A DNA stretch of 64,000 nt from Lachnospiraceae bacterium (GTDB lineage Bacteria; Bacillota; Clostridia; Lachnospirales; Lachnospiraceae), in NCBI GenBank assembly GCA_021205755.1, contig JAJPWX010000009.1, forward strand, positions 23,167 to 87,166, read 5' to 3'. A model generated the notes under the pieces. It ran no database searches, had not been told where the DNA came from, and saw only the letters and a program-made list of their open reading frames with translations. Numbering within the stretch: position 1 is the first letter of the stretch; every line of letters starts with the position of its first letter. The translations under genes and the position numbers were made by a program. Positions 17,267 through 26,455 of this stretch are shown here, piece after piece.

Positions 17267-18934
17267 TTATTGAAACTGGCTGTTGTACTCCTCAAATCCA
17301 TCGGAAAAGCCGTCGTCAAATTCATCCGAAGACCGATCGGATTTGTCTTCGTCACTGCCGTCCTCAGTTTCATCAGAGGACGAAGAGTCCTCATCTGACG
17401 TGCCCGAAACGCCGGACGCTGCCTGCAGGGTGACCTCCACCTCACGCGCCTCGTAGGTGCCGTTATTTGCAGTCTGTACCTCTAAGGTAATCGTCTCGCC
17501 GGGAGCATAGTAGCTCATAATCTCTATCAGTTCCGTAGAACTGCTCACGCTTTCGCCTTCAATCGCCGAAATAATATCTCCGCTCTGGATCCCGGCCTCA
17601 TCCGCCGCGGAGCCTTCTGTCACTTCATAGACAAAAGCACCTGCCGGCATATTATAAGTCCCTGTTGCCTCATCCGATACCGTCAATACGGTAGCGCCAA
17701 TATAGCCACGCTCGGAATCACTCAGTTTGTCTCTGGTCTCTTTGTTGATCAGCTGCTCCAGGATGGGCGCCGCCGTATCAATCGGGATTGCGTAGCCGAC
17801 ACCGTCCGTACCATCCCCGCTGTCATCCGTTACGCAAATACCAATCAATTCACCGGAAGTATTCAGCAGTGCGCCGCCGCTGCTGCAGCCATCCGCCGCA
17901 TCTGTCAGAATAACCTCCACAGACACATCATTCAGGGTCACAGTCAGGTTCGTCGCACTGATGATGCCAACCGTCGCCACCAGGCCATATCCGCAGTCGC
18001 TGAGCACAACCGCAGCCTGCCCCATCTTCAGATCTTCCGAACTTCCCAGATTTGCAATCTTCAGCTGTGAAAGAACGCTCTCCTCTATCTCGTCAAGATC
18101 AACCGCCAGTACAGCCAGGCCTGAACTGGAGCTGCTGCTCTTCACCTTCGCGGATGCCGTGAGGTCATCTTCCTCCTCTGCCCCAACAGAGAAAGTAACT
18201 GTCAATTCTTCTGCAGCGCTCACTGCCTGGTATCCGGTCGCGATCAGCAGCTCCTCCTCATTCTGCGCGATGATGACGCCAGATACCGTAGTCTCCTGCG
18301 TCAGGGATTCCGCCTCCGCAGTGTCCATTCCATAATAATAGTAATCCGAGCTATAATCCGAATCTACGTCCGCTTCTTCCGCTTCGGAAACGACCGTCAC
18401 GGAAACAACCGACGGCAAGCAATTCTCCACAACCTCTGAAACATCCGTCAGGGAAGCGCTGCCGGAAACACTCTCTGCTGTGTCAATTGTCTGGCCGCTA
18501 CCAAGAGCGATATCCCCCGAATCTGCGTTGTCTGCATCTTCTGACAATTCTGTTTCTTCCTCTGTCTCCGAAACCGCGCTTGTTTCGGGCTCTGCTGTGT
18601 TCTCCTCATCATCCGAGACCGCAGCGGAAGCGTCCCCCCGATTCAGCGTTACCCGCTCCGATTCTTCACCCGAAGTATCCGACACCGTGTCCGCGGCAGC
18701 TTCCGTATCTGGGGCAACCGTCTCCTGCGCTCCGGTCGTACTAATGGACTTTTCCGTCTCCGGTGCTTCTGTCTCCTCCTCATCCTTCACGATATTCAGC
18801 GTGGTACGCTGTGTTTCTTCTGTCTCCTGCGCACTTGCCGTAGCCGCCTGATACAAAGCGCCCCCCTGCGCACAGGCTCCTGTCGTTACTACAACTGCCA
18901 TCGCAATCGCGCCATATTTTTTCCAGCCTTTCAT
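17267..18934 (-). CDS. HtrA/DegP-like protein with PDZ domain, catalytic triad not intact
   Basis: This 555-aa protein has an N-terminal membrane helix (about 5-25), an acidic Ser/Thr/Glu-rich stretch to about 165, a trypsin-like S1C domain (about 170-385), a PDZ domain (about 408-500) and an acidic Ser/Asp tail. The fold blocks align with HtrA: VSGVIIAQ, IATGYQAV for the usual TNxHVV, SGLAVLAVDL for SDLAVLKV, and CSSGGALLNTSGELIGI for NSGGPL. By that alignment the His is Gln (about 236) and the Asp is Gly (about 272), while the Ser (about 352) is kept. It is probably a non-proteolytic surface protein. ATG 18934 is preferred over TTG 18943 because AAGGGG then sits at the right distance. Confidence 0.85.
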   Translation of the reverse strand: MKGWKKYGAIAMAVVVTTGACAQGGALYQAATASAQETEETQRTTLNIVKDEEETEAPETEKSISTTGAQETVAPDTEAAADTVSDTSGEESERVTLNRGDASAAVSDDEENTAEPETSAVSETEEETELSEDADNADSGDIALGSGQTIDTAESVSGSASLTDVSEVVENCLPSVVSVTVVSEAEEADVDSDYSSDYYYYGMDTAEAESLTQETTVSGVIIAQNEEELLIATGYQAVSAAEELTVTFSVGAEEEDDLTASAKVKSSSSSSGLAVLAVDLDEIEESVLSQLKIANLGSSEDLKMGQAAVVLSDCGYGLVATVGIISATNLTVTLNDVSVEVILTDAADGCSSGGALLNTSGELIGICVTDDSGDGTDGVGYAIPIDTAAPILEQLINKETRDKLSDSERGYIGATVLTVSDEATGTYNMPAGAFVYEVTEGSAADEAGIQSGDIISAIEGESVSSSTELIEIMSYYAPGETITLEVQTANNGTYEAREVEVTLQAASGVSGTSDEDSSSSDETEDGSDEDKSDRSSDEFDDGFSDGFEEYNSQFQ

Positions 18935-18957
18935 CGTCCGCAATCCCCTTTCGTTTT

Positions 18958-19012
18958 GGTAACTGTTCAGGACCGTGCGTAAACCTGTGGCCTGCTGTTC
19001 TGAGCAGTGACC
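18958..19012 (-). repeat. Short palindromic repeat (R1-related)
   Basis: The plus strand reads AACTGTTCAGGACCGTGCG and then GGCCTGCTGTTCTGAGCAG. It shares the ends TGTTCAG and CAGCAGGCC with the copies at 4613-4775 and 24528-24587. It lies in the leader of the HtrA-like gene. Confidence 0.65.
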
Positions 19013-19077
19013 TTTTTGTTTCTACAATATATCGCCCGAATGTGTCACAAATGTGAAGAAGCTCTGATTTTCTCTTT

Positions 19078-20637
19078 CTATCGGTTTGTGCAGACACCAT
19101 CTGAACCGAGGATGTATTTTCCAATGGTCGTATTCGTCTGCATCACACCGGTCGTCTTATCAAAATAATAATACTTTCCGCTGATCTTCAGCCAGCCGGT
19201 CGCCATTACGCCGACCGAACCGCTTTTCTTGCGGAAATAATACTTATCGCCATCCACGGTCACCCAGCCGGTTTTGCGCACGCCCGTCTCTTCGTCCATG
19301 TAATACGTTTTGCTGCCTATCGTGAGGAATCCCTTCTGCATTGCGCCGGTGGACTTGTCAAAGTAATAATACTTCCCGCTGATCTTCACCCAGCCGCTCG
19401 CCCTGACGCCTACCGGGCTGCTTCCTTTGCGCAGATAGTAGGTCTCCCCGTCCAGTTCCAGCCAGCCCGTCACACGCACTCCGGTACTGGCATCCAGATA
19501 AAAGGTCTTACTGTCGACAGTCGTCCAGCCCTTCTGCATCGCTCCCGTATCTTCATCAAAATAATAGTATTTCCCGCTGATTTTCAACCAGCCGGTCGCC
19601 ATCCGTCCGGCCGGACTGCTGGCCTTCCGCAGATAATAGGTCTCTCCGTCAAGCTCCAGCCAGCCCGTCTTCCGCGCACCCGTAGACGGATCAAGATAGT
19701 ACTTTTTCCCGTTCAGATTCAGCCACCCCGTCTGCATGACACCAGTAGATGTTCTGAAATAGTAATAGCTTCCGCCGATTTTTGCCCAGCCCGTAATGCG
19801 GTAGCCATTCGAATCCACATAGTATGTCTTCCCATTGACCGTCAGCCAGGTGCTCGTCGGGATCGTTCCGTCTTCCTCTACATACCAGTAATTTGTACCG
19901 TCTGTCTGCCAGCCGCTCCCGGAGCGGCGCGAGGCTGCCGTAGTCCTGGGCGTAATGATCTTCGAATAATCCTTATAGCTATAGTCCAGATCCACCGCGG
20001 TCGATATGCCATTGACAGAGCCCGTCGAGCTGTACTGCCACATAGAAAACGAGGAAATGGTCGGTTCCGCGTACCAGGTCGCCACCCAATAATCATATCC
20101 GGAAAGAATGCTCAAATCCAGAGAATCCCGGAAGTAATTATTACTGGCATAAATCATCGGATAATATCCGGCATCTGCAATCACTTCCATGAAAGCAACG
20201 GCAATCTTTGAGCGCTGCGCCGCTGTCATGCTTGAATACACCGAATCTTCCATATCAATTGCGATCGGATAGGAAATTTTATACCCGTCCACCAGATCCA
20301 GTACGTAATCCGCCGCATTGCGCGCGTCCGCCACCGTTGTGACCGTCGCGTAGTGATAAACGCCTACGTAGATCCCGGCGTCGATGGCGCCCTGGATATT
20401 TGCCTCAAACATCACATCCGGCGTCGCCACACCGTTTTTATAGCGGCCCGTCCCGATCATAACGAACTCGATCCCGTCCTCTTTGACCTCTTCCCAGTCA
20501 ATGGTTCCCTGCCATTTCGAAACATCTATTCCCTGCACCGGCGTCGACGCCTGTGCCAGCCATGGGTTAATCATCAATAACATTGCGAAAGCCAACATTG
20601 CCCCCGCTATCGCTCCCCTGAATTTCAATCTGTTCAC
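19078..20637 (-). CDS. GH25 lysozyme with C-terminal cell-wall-binding repeats
   Basis: This is a secreted muramidase of about 519 aa. After a signal peptide (GAIAGAMLAFAMLLMINPWLAQA) comes the GH25 domain (about 30-230), beginning GIDVSKWQGTIDWEEVK and carrying the catalytic Asp/Glu in YPIAIDMEDSVY. The rest is some eleven repeats of about 20 residues of the type TGWLKISGKYYYFDxxTGAMQ, the CW_binding_1/choline-binding-like family. Neighbouring repeats are nearly identical, so the DNA is internally repetitive. The chosen start is GTG at 20637, preceded by AAAGGA. It could act as an autolysin or on other bacteria. Confidence 0.93.
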   Translation of the reverse strand: MNRLKFRGAIAGAMLAFAMLLMINPWLAQASTPVQGIDVSKWQGTIDWEEVKEDGIEFVMIGTGRYKNGVATPDVMFEANIQGAIDAGIYVGVYHYATVTTVADARNAADYVLDLVDGYKISYPIAIDMEDSVYSSMTAAQRSKIAVAFMEVIADAGYYPMIYASNNYFRDSLDLSILSGYDYWVATWYAEPTISSFSMWQYSSTGSVNGISTAVDLDYSYKDYSKIITPRTTAASRRSGSGWQTDGTNYWYVEEDGTIPTSTWLTVNGKTYYVDSNGYRITGWAKIGGSYYYFRTSTGVMQTGWLNLNGKKYYLDPSTGARKTGWLELDGETYYLRKASSPAGRMATGWLKISGKYYYFDEDTGAMQKGWTTVDSKTFYLDASTGVRVTGWLELDGETYYLRKGSSPVGVRASGWVKISGKYYYFDKSTGAMQKGFLTIGSKTYYMDEETGVRKTGWVTVDGDKYYFRKKSGSVGVMATGWLKISGKYYYFDKTTGVMQTNTTIGKYILGSDGVCTNR

Positions 20638-20687
20638 CCTGTCCTTTCTGAAATAAACCAATAAATCTTCTGCTTTACCATACTATG

Positions 20688-21034
20688 CTTCGAGCGGCAA
20701 AAGTGGGATGATACTACAGCCCAAGGTCATGAATCAGAACGCAGGCGTTCCATTCTGTCCCGTAGTCCCTTGCATCATATTGTAACGAAAATACCATAAT
20801 GCCGCAAGCTTTTTTAAGATTTCATTAATTCTTTTTTTCATTTTTAACAAGACAAGATTAGGAAAGCCATCCACTCCCAGAGACAGCTGAAATATTTTTT
20901 ACTCGCCGTTGTGGTTAAAAAGAAGACCCAAAGGCAAACCTTCGGGTCTCTCCAATCACACTGTAAATAATTCTGCGGCCATTTTCCCTGTACTGCTGCC
21001 TGCAAAACAGCCAGTACATCGTCTTCCAATCGCG
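20688..21034. other. Intergenic region between gpmI and the lysozyme gene
   Basis: This stretch holds the gpmI terminator (about 20917-20955) and AT-rich DNA that probably carries the lysozyme promoter. A 64-codon minus-strand frame (20844-21038) runs through the terminator hairpin and has no ribosome site, so I do not call it. Confidence 0.6.
20917..20955 (-). terminator. Intrinsic terminator of gpmI
   Basis: On the minus strand AGACCCGAAGG-TTTG-CCTTTGGGTCT forms a good stem and is followed by TCTTTTT. It lies about 80 bases downstream of the gpmI stop. Confidence 0.88.
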
Positions 21035-22576
21035 TCACGCTTCGTGCGTCAGCAGTGACTGTCCTGTCATTTCCGCCGGCTGCTCCATCCCCATCAGTTC
21101 GATCAGGGTCGGAACAATATCCGCAAGGCGTCCGCCCTCACGCAGACCAACGCCCTCGCCGCAGTTCACGAGGATAAACGGTACCGGATTCGTCGTATGC
21201 GCCGTAAACGGTTCTCCGGTCTCATAATCGATCAACTGCTCCGCATTTCCGTGATCTGCACAGATGAACAGCTTGCCATCCATGGATTTTACCGCCTCAA
21301 CGACCTTGCCCACGCACTCATCCACCGTCTCAATGGCTTTGATCGCCGCCGAAAGTACGCCGGTATGGCCAACCATATCCGGATTCGCGAAGTTCGTGAT
21401 CACGACGTCATATTTGCCAGAGGTCACCGCGCCAACAATCTTTTCGCATACCTCCGGAGCGCTCATCTCCGGCTGCAGATCATAAGTCGCCACCTTTGGA
21501 GACTTCACCAGAATTCGGTCTTCGCCAGGATTCGGCGCTTCCACACCGCCGTTGAAGAAAAAGGTCACATGGGCGTATTTCTCTGTCTCCGCGATACGAG
21601 CCTGCGTCATATTGTGCGCCGCCAGGTACTCGCCGAACGTATTTGTCACGGAAATCTTCGGAAACGCAACCGTCTTATTCGGAATCGTCACGTCGTAATC
21701 CGCAAAGCATACATAGGTCACATGAACACGCGGTCCGCGGTCAAATCCGTCAAAATCATCGCAGCAAAACGTGCGGGTCAGCTCACGCGCACGATCCGGG
21801 CGGAAGTTGAAGAAAATCACAGAATCTCCGTCCTTCACGGTCGTAACCGGTGCGCCGTCTTTCATCACCACCGTCGGAAGGACAAACTCATCTGTCACAT
21901 CCTTCTCATAGGACTGCGCCACAGCCTCCACGCCGGAATTGGCCATCTCACCCTCGCCGTAAACCAGCGCACGGTAAGCCTTCTCCACGCGATCCCAGCG
22001 ATTATCTCTGTCCATCGCGTAATAACGGCCGGACACCACTCCGATCTCGCCGACACCGATCTCCTGCATCTTATCGGTCAGCTCCTGTACGTAATCCTTT
22101 CCGGATGCCGGCGGTGTATCACGCCCGTCCAGGAAACAGTGTACATACACTTTCTTCAGTCCATAATTCTTCGCCATCTGCAGCAGCGCGTACACATGCG
22201 TATTGTGGCTGTGCACACCGCCGTCGGAGAGCAGTCCCCACATATGGAGGCTGGAATCGTTCTTCTTCGCGTTCTCCATCGCGCGCTTCAGTTCCGGATT
22301 CTCAAAGAAATCTCCATCCTGGATCTCCTTCGTAATTCTCGTCAGATCCTGATAAACGACACGCCCGGCTCCCATATTCATATGGCCGACCTCTGAATTG
22401 CCCATCTGTCCGTCCGGAAGACCGACGGACAAGCCGCTCGCCGCACCCTGTACAAACGGGCAGGTCGCCATCAGGTTGTCCATCACAGGGGTCGCGGCCT
22501 GCGCGATCGCGTTGCCCTCTGTCTTTTCATTCAATCCATATCCATCCAAAATCATCAAAACGGTTGGTTTTTTCAT
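21035..22576 (-). CDS. gpmI: 2,3-bisphosphoglycerate-independent phosphoglycerate mutase
   Basis: This enzyme interconverts 3- and 2-phosphoglycerate using two manganese ions. The 513-aa protein has the alkaline-phosphatase-like core: VLMILDGYGL with the first metal Asp, GQMGNSEVGHMNMGAGR with the phosphorylated Ser, HCFLDGRDTPP and GRYYAMDRDNRW in the transferase domain, and NFANPDMVGHTG and CADHGNAE for the second metal site. GGAG lies 9 bases before the ATG. Confidence 0.98.
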   Translation of the reverse strand: MKKPTVLMILDGYGLNEKTEGNAIAQAATPVMDNLMATCPFVQGAASGLSVGLPDGQMGNSEVGHMNMGAGRVVYQDLTRITKEIQDGDFFENPELKRAMENAKKNDSSLHMWGLLSDGGVHSHNTHVYALLQMAKNYGLKKVYVHCFLDGRDTPPASGKDYVQELTDKMQEIGVGEIGVVSGRYYAMDRDNRWDRVEKAYRALVYGEGEMANSGVEAVAQSYEKDVTDEFVLPTVVMKDGAPVTTVKDGDSVIFFNFRPDRARELTRTFCCDDFDGFDRGPRVHVTYVCFADYDVTIPNKTVAFPKISVTNTFGEYLAAHNMTQARIAETEKYAHVTFFFNGGVEAPNPGEDRILVKSPKVATYDLQPEMSAPEVCEKIVGAVTSGKYDVVITNFANPDMVGHTGVLSAAIKAIETVDECVGKVVEAVKSMDGKLFICADHGNAEQLIDYETGEPFTAHTTNPVPFILVNCGEGVGLREGGRLADIVPTLIELMGMEQPAEMTGQSLLTHEA

Positions 22577-22904
22577 TTTCAGATTCTCCTTGTATCTCTT
22601 AAACTTTTGCCAAAATCACCACAACTTTTTGCAACTGCTTCATGCTCTTACCGTCCGGTGGCCTGGCCTCGGAAATATAACTCAATTGCCTTTTTCCATT
22701 GCAAAGTATACCACGGGACATTCGGAATTGCAATAAGGGCAATCTGACAAATCCACGTTACCATTACGTTTTCGCCCCTGACCACGCAGCAAGTGCGTGG
22801 TCGGGGTGTGAACAGTAACAAATCCTCTCAAAATCATTTACGATAAATAAAAGAAAACAGGTATTGATATTCTCTCAGAAAAGTGTATGCCAGGTTTTAA
22901 CACA
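22577..22904. other. Intergenic region with a strong palindrome
   Basis: This is the gap between gpmI and the AbgB-like gene. It contains a near-perfect palindrome at about 22776-22809, CCCCTGACCACGCA / TGCGTGGTCGGGG with a 5-base loop, that could terminate or process the transcript from the AbgB-like gene. No T-run follows on either strand. No gene is visible. Confidence 0.6.
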
Positions 22905-24353
22905 TTACCCCAGATCCGGCACGGTCGGCACCGCATCCGCCGGAATCGGACAGATATAGCCCTCGCGTGTGCGCCGCTCGAATTCCGCACGTGCCTCGTC
23001 CAGAATCCCCGGATTCTCATACAGATCTATCGCAGCCGCAGCCAGTACTTTTCCGGCGTGTATCGCGGCCTTGTGCCCAATCTCAGTCCGATCACAGGAA
23101 ACATTCTGCCAGCTGTGTCCCGGGCAGCCATTCGGCCAGGAAGCTACATGAATCTGCGCGGTCGGCGTCAGCCAGCTCACATCCGCCACATCAGTAGAGC
23201 CTGGTTTAAAGGCATCCCCCTGGTACAGCGGTGCCAGAAAATCGTTCATTGCATGCCCGGCTTTTTCCCGCAGTAACCGCACCTCTTCCCGCGCGGCCGC
23301 ATCGTTTTCTGCCGCTACCCCAGGAAGCGCGTCACTGCCGGAGTAAGTTGCCGCCAATGCGTCGGCATACGCATGCTCCTCTTCCGTGTAGGAGGGAACC
23401 CCCAGCTCACAAAAATTCTCATACAGCACCCGTTCCAGAGCGAAATTGCTGATGGTATCGGCCAGACCGTCAATAAATTTGCGTTCAAACGTGGTATCGG
23501 TCATCAGTGCGGCTCCCTCGGCGATGCGGTCGACTCTTTTCTGCAGCTCTACCGCCTCCGATACGTGGTTCGAGCGCACCATATAGAGCACACTCGCCCG
23601 CGGCTGGACAACATTCGGGCTGCAGCCGCCGGCATCGGTGATCGCGTAATGAATCCGCGCCTTGTCGCTCATATGCTCCCGCAGAAACTGTACACCGATG
23701 TTCATCAGTTCCACCGCGTCCAGCGCACTTCGCCCCTGCTCCGGCGCACCCGCCGCATGGGAAGCTATGCCAGTGAATTTGTACTGAACCTGAATACAGG
23801 AATTGGATGAGCCGGTCGCAACCTCGTTCACATCCTCCGGATGCCAGGTCAGAGCCGCATCCAGCTCTTTCCAGAGACCGTCCCGCGCCATAAATGCTTT
23901 CGACGCACCGCCTTCCTCACCGGGACAGCCATAAAGCGTCACCGTTCCGGAATGTCCGGTCTGCTCCAGATAAGCTTTTATACCCAATGCTGCTGCAAAC
24001 GCGCCCGCACCGAGCAGATTATGCCCGCATCCATGGCCGCTTCCGCCTGCTGTGAGTTCCTCCCGTGTCACACTTCCGCCCCTCTGGGATAGCCCGGAGA
24101 GCGCGTCATATTCTGCCAGGATTCCGATATGAGGCTTTCCAAAGCCCCAGGACGCGGCAAAGGCCGTCTCGATTTCGCAGATGCCGCGCTCCACCTGAAA
24201 GCCTTCTTTCTCCAGCGTTTCGCAATACAGCGCGGCAGACTTCCACTCCTTCAGCGACAGCTCCGCGTATTCCCAGATGTGGTCTGCCACACAGATGATT
24301 TCTTCCGCTTTCGCGTCAATAGCCGCAAGTGCAGCCGCTTTCTTATCGGTCAT
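22905..24353 (-). CDS. M20 family amidohydrolase, p-aminobenzoyl-glutamate hydrolase B-like
   Basis: This 482-aa metallopeptidase of the M20D type resembles AbgB, the large subunit for cleavage of p-aminobenzoyl-glutamate, and IAA-amino-acid hydrolases. The zinc-ligand regions are GILAEYDALSG, GGSGHGCGHNLLGAGA, YGCPGEEGG and ALTWHPEDVNEVA. The dimerisation domain is KFTGIASHAAGAPEQGRSALDAVEL, and the last ligand His lies in ASWPNGCPGHSW. The start is ATG 24353; TTG 24359 is also possible with its AGGAAGG site. No AbgA partner is adjacent, so the natural substrate is open. Confidence 0.87.
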   Translation of the reverse strand: MTDKKAAALAAIDAKAEEIICVADHIWEYAELSLKEWKSAALYCETLEKEGFQVERGICEIETAFAASWGFGKPHIGILAEYDALSGLSQRGGSVTREELTAGGSGHGCGHNLLGAGAFAAALGIKAYLEQTGHSGTVTLYGCPGEEGGASKAFMARDGLWKELDAALTWHPEDVNEVATGSSNSCIQVQYKFTGIASHAAGAPEQGRSALDAVELMNIGVQFLREHMSDKARIHYAITDAGGCSPNVVQPRASVLYMVRSNHVSEAVELQKRVDRIAEGAALMTDTTFERKFIDGLADTISNFALERVLYENFCELGVPSYTEEEHAYADALAATYSGSDALPGVAAENDAAAREEVRLLREKAGHAMNDFLAPLYQGDAFKPGSTDVADVSWLTPTAQIHVASWPNGCPGHSWQNVSCDRTEIGHKAAIHAGKVLAAAAIDLYENPGILDEARAEFERRTREGYICPIPADAVPTVPDLG

Positions 24354-24527
24354 AATCAACTTTTCCTTCCTCTCCGGTATCTGTTCACTGCTTTCGCAGT
24401 CACACTCTCATAACCTCAGTATATACATTCCCGTTTTTTATGTCAACAACAGGACTTTTCAAAAAATGAGAATTCCTGTCTGAGAAGTTCATTGACTGAC
24501 AACATCTGTTAAACTATAATTTAATTG

Positions 24528-24587
24528 TAACAGTTCAGAACAGCACCGACCGAAGCGGAGCGTAGACCTGCAGCCTGCTGTCCTGAA
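24528..24587 (-). repeat. Short palindromic repeat (R1-related)
   Basis: The plus strand starts GTAACAGTTCAGAACAGCA and ends GCAGCCTGCTGTCCTGAA, giving inverted ends of about 13 bases around a CGAAGCGGAGCG-type inner hairpin. The same ends are found at 4613-4775 and 18958-19012. Confidence 0.75.
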
Positions 24588-24621
24588 AAAGTGATTCCAA
24601 CTGCGCGGTTGTAGCAAACAA

Positions 24622-24668
24622 ATAAAATTCGCATACCAGGTTCATCGGCGGGAACCTGGTATGCGAAT
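24622..24668 (-). terminator. Terminator of the amino-acid ABC operon
   Basis: A perfect 17-bp inverted repeat (ATTCGCATACCAGGTTC and its complement) encloses an 8-base loop. On the minus strand it is followed by TTTATTTG. Confidence 0.9.
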
Positions 24669-24712
24669 GCCGCAGCTGAAATCAGTTTCTTTTCTTTACA
24701 CAGCCGTACGTC

Positions 24713-25489
24713 TCAAAGCACCTTGGCCAGGAAGTCCTGCAGTCTCGGACTCTGGGGATGATCGAAAATATCGGACGGCGTCCCCTGCTCTACGAGCATT
24801 CCGTCCGCCATGAAGAGTACGCGGTTCCCCACCTCACGGGCAAAACCCATCTCATGGGTCACACAGACCATGGTCATACCCTCATTCGCCAGTTCCTTCA
24901 TAACCTCCAGCACCTCACCGACCATCTCCGGGTCGAGCGCGGAGGTTGGCTCATCAAACAGCATGACTTCCGGTTCCATCGCCAGTGCACGCACGATGGC
25001 CACCCGCTGCTTCTGCCCGCCGGAAAGCTGAATGGGATACGCGTCCGCACGATCCTTCAGACCTACGCGGTCGAGCAGCGACAACGCCATCTCTTTCGCC
25101 TGCTCAGGATCCATTTTCCTTACCTTGATCGGAGCAAGGGTCATATTTTCCAAAATGGTCTTATGTGGGAACAGATTAAAATGCTGAAACACCATGCCCA
25201 TCTTCTGCCGCAGCCCGTCGATGTCCAGCTTCACCATTTTTCCGGACGCGTCCATGTATTTTTTCTTTGTAATATCGACTCCGTCAAAAATGATAGAACC
25301 CTCCGTAGGCGTCTCTAGCAGATTCAGGCTGCGCAAGAAGGTCGACTTGCCGGAGCCTGACGGTCCGATGATTACCATCACGTCTCCCCTTTGAATATCT
25401 ACCGTCACACCGTCCAGAGCCTTGATGGCTCCGCCATTGTAATGTTTTTTCAGACCGGTTACCCGGATCAGACTATCTCCTGTCGCCAC
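24713..25489 (-). CDS. Amino-acid ABC transporter ATP-binding protein
   Basis: This 258-aa ATPase is of the HisP/GlnQ type. Walker A is GPSGSGKST, the Q-loop region is [13 protein letters not shown], the signature is [15 protein letters not shown], Walker B is [11 protein letters not shown], and the H-loop is CVTHEMGFA. It powers uptake through the permease encoded just upstream. The GTG start overlaps that permease's end by 17 bases, with AGGAGG 8 bases before it. The ArgR-like box at the head of the operon suggests a basic amino acid substrate. Confidence 0.94.
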   Translation of the reverse strand: MATGDSLIRVTGLKKHYNGGAIKALDGVTVDIQRGDVMVIIGPSGSGKSTFLRSLNLLETPTEGSIIFDGVDITKKKYMDASGKMVKLDIDGLRQKMGMVFQHFNLFPHKTILENMTLAPIKVRKMDPEQAKEMALSLLDRVGLKDRADAYPIQLSGGQKQRVAIVRALAMEPEVMLFDEPTSALDPEMVGEVLEVMKELANEGMTMVCVTHEMGFAREVGNRVLFMADGMLVEQGTPSDIFDHPQSPRLQDFLAKVL

Positions 25490-26255
25490 GGCTCATCCTC
25501 CTCTCAAAATACGCAATCAGCTTGGATGTCGGGAAGCACAGACAGAAATACAGCACCGTCGCCACAATCAGCGGCTCCGCAATAATAAAAGCCGCCCCCT
25601 TCACCGCGTTGACCGCTGACATGATATCCTGCACACCAATCGTGTAGGTAATCGCGGACTCCTTGATAATCACGACAAATTCATTCGCGATGGCCGGAAG
25701 GATATTTTTCAGTGCCTGCGGCAGAATGATGTAGCGCATATTCTGCACCTGCGACATGCCAAGAGAACGCGCCGCCTCCGTCTGCCCGCCGTCAATAGAC
25801 TGAATACCGGAGCGGATGATTTCACAAAGATACGCCCCTGAATTCATACCCAGAGCTACTACGCCCGGGAAGAAGCGGTTAAATTTGATAAAGCCGAACA
25901 GCTTAAAGGAAGGAAGGCTGATCGCGCTGAACACGACATAATAGATGATAAACACCTGCACCACAACCGGGGTGGAACGCAGGATCTCTACATAAGCGGT
26001 TGCCAGAAAATTCAGCGGGTTGAAGCGGCTGATCTTCAGAAGCACTCCGCTCTGTTTTTCATGTCCGTCGCTTCCGATTCCCAGAAAGCGAAGCGGCCGG
26101 ACATTGGAAAGGCGCATCAGCGCCAGAACCAGCGCAAGGACAAAACCGATCACAACGGTAAACAGTGACATCAGGACGGTCACTGCTACACCCTGCGCAA
26201 ACAGCTGCCAGTATGGCACAATTTTCGCAAAATTACTAAGTTTAAAAAGACTCAT
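25473..26255 (-). CDS. Amino-acid ABC transporter permease
   Basis: This 260-aa inner-membrane permease belongs to the HisM/GlnP family (His/Glu/Gln/Arg/opine type). It begins with a membrane helix ([24 protein letters not shown]), and the cytoplasmic EAA loop that contacts the ATPase is [35 protein letters not shown] lies 5 bases before the ATG. It is the middle gene of a binding protein-permease-ATPase operon. Confidence 0.94.
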   Translation of the reverse strand: MSLFKLSNFAKIVPYWQLFAQGVAVTVLMSLFTVVIGFVLALVLALMRLSNVRPLRFLGIGSDGHEKQSGVLLKISRFNPLNFLATAYVEILRSTPVVVQVFIIYYVVFSAISLPSFKLFGFIKFNRFFPGVVALGMNSGAYLCEIIRSGIQSIDGGQTEAARSLGMSQVQNMRYIILPQALKNILPAIANEFVVIIKESAITYTIGVQDIMSAVNAVKGAAFIIAEPLIVATVLYFCLCFPTSKLIAYFERRMSRGDRR

Positions 26256-26455
26256 GAAAACTCCCTCTTCCCGCGCAGTCCTCTGTCCCGCTCTTCCCGG
26301 AAAACACGCTGCGCAGGTGTCTATTCATAAAATGGATTCCGGTGCGGCACAATGAATGTCCGCACCGATGTACGGAACAAGGAGCCGCCGCATTTCGCAT
26401 TGTGTCTGCCGTGCGGGAGCTCCTTGCGTCTTTGCAATCAATATGTTTATTTATC

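Larger units (their letters stand above)
24360..24712. other. Intergenic region with a repeat and a terminator
   Basis: This gap holds the terminator of the amino-acid ABC operon (24622-24668), a short palindromic repeat (24528-24587) and AT-rich DNA upstream of the AbgB-like gene. No coding sequence is seen. Confidence 0.7.

Noticed and set aside
20844..21038. 64-codon minus-strand frame downstream of gpmI
   Set aside because: It overlaps the gpmI stop and runs through the terminator. Composition is not protein-like.
22776..22809. Strong palindrome as a proven terminator of the AbgB-like gene
   Set aside because: The stem is good but no T-run follows on either strand, so I list it only as part of the intergenic region.
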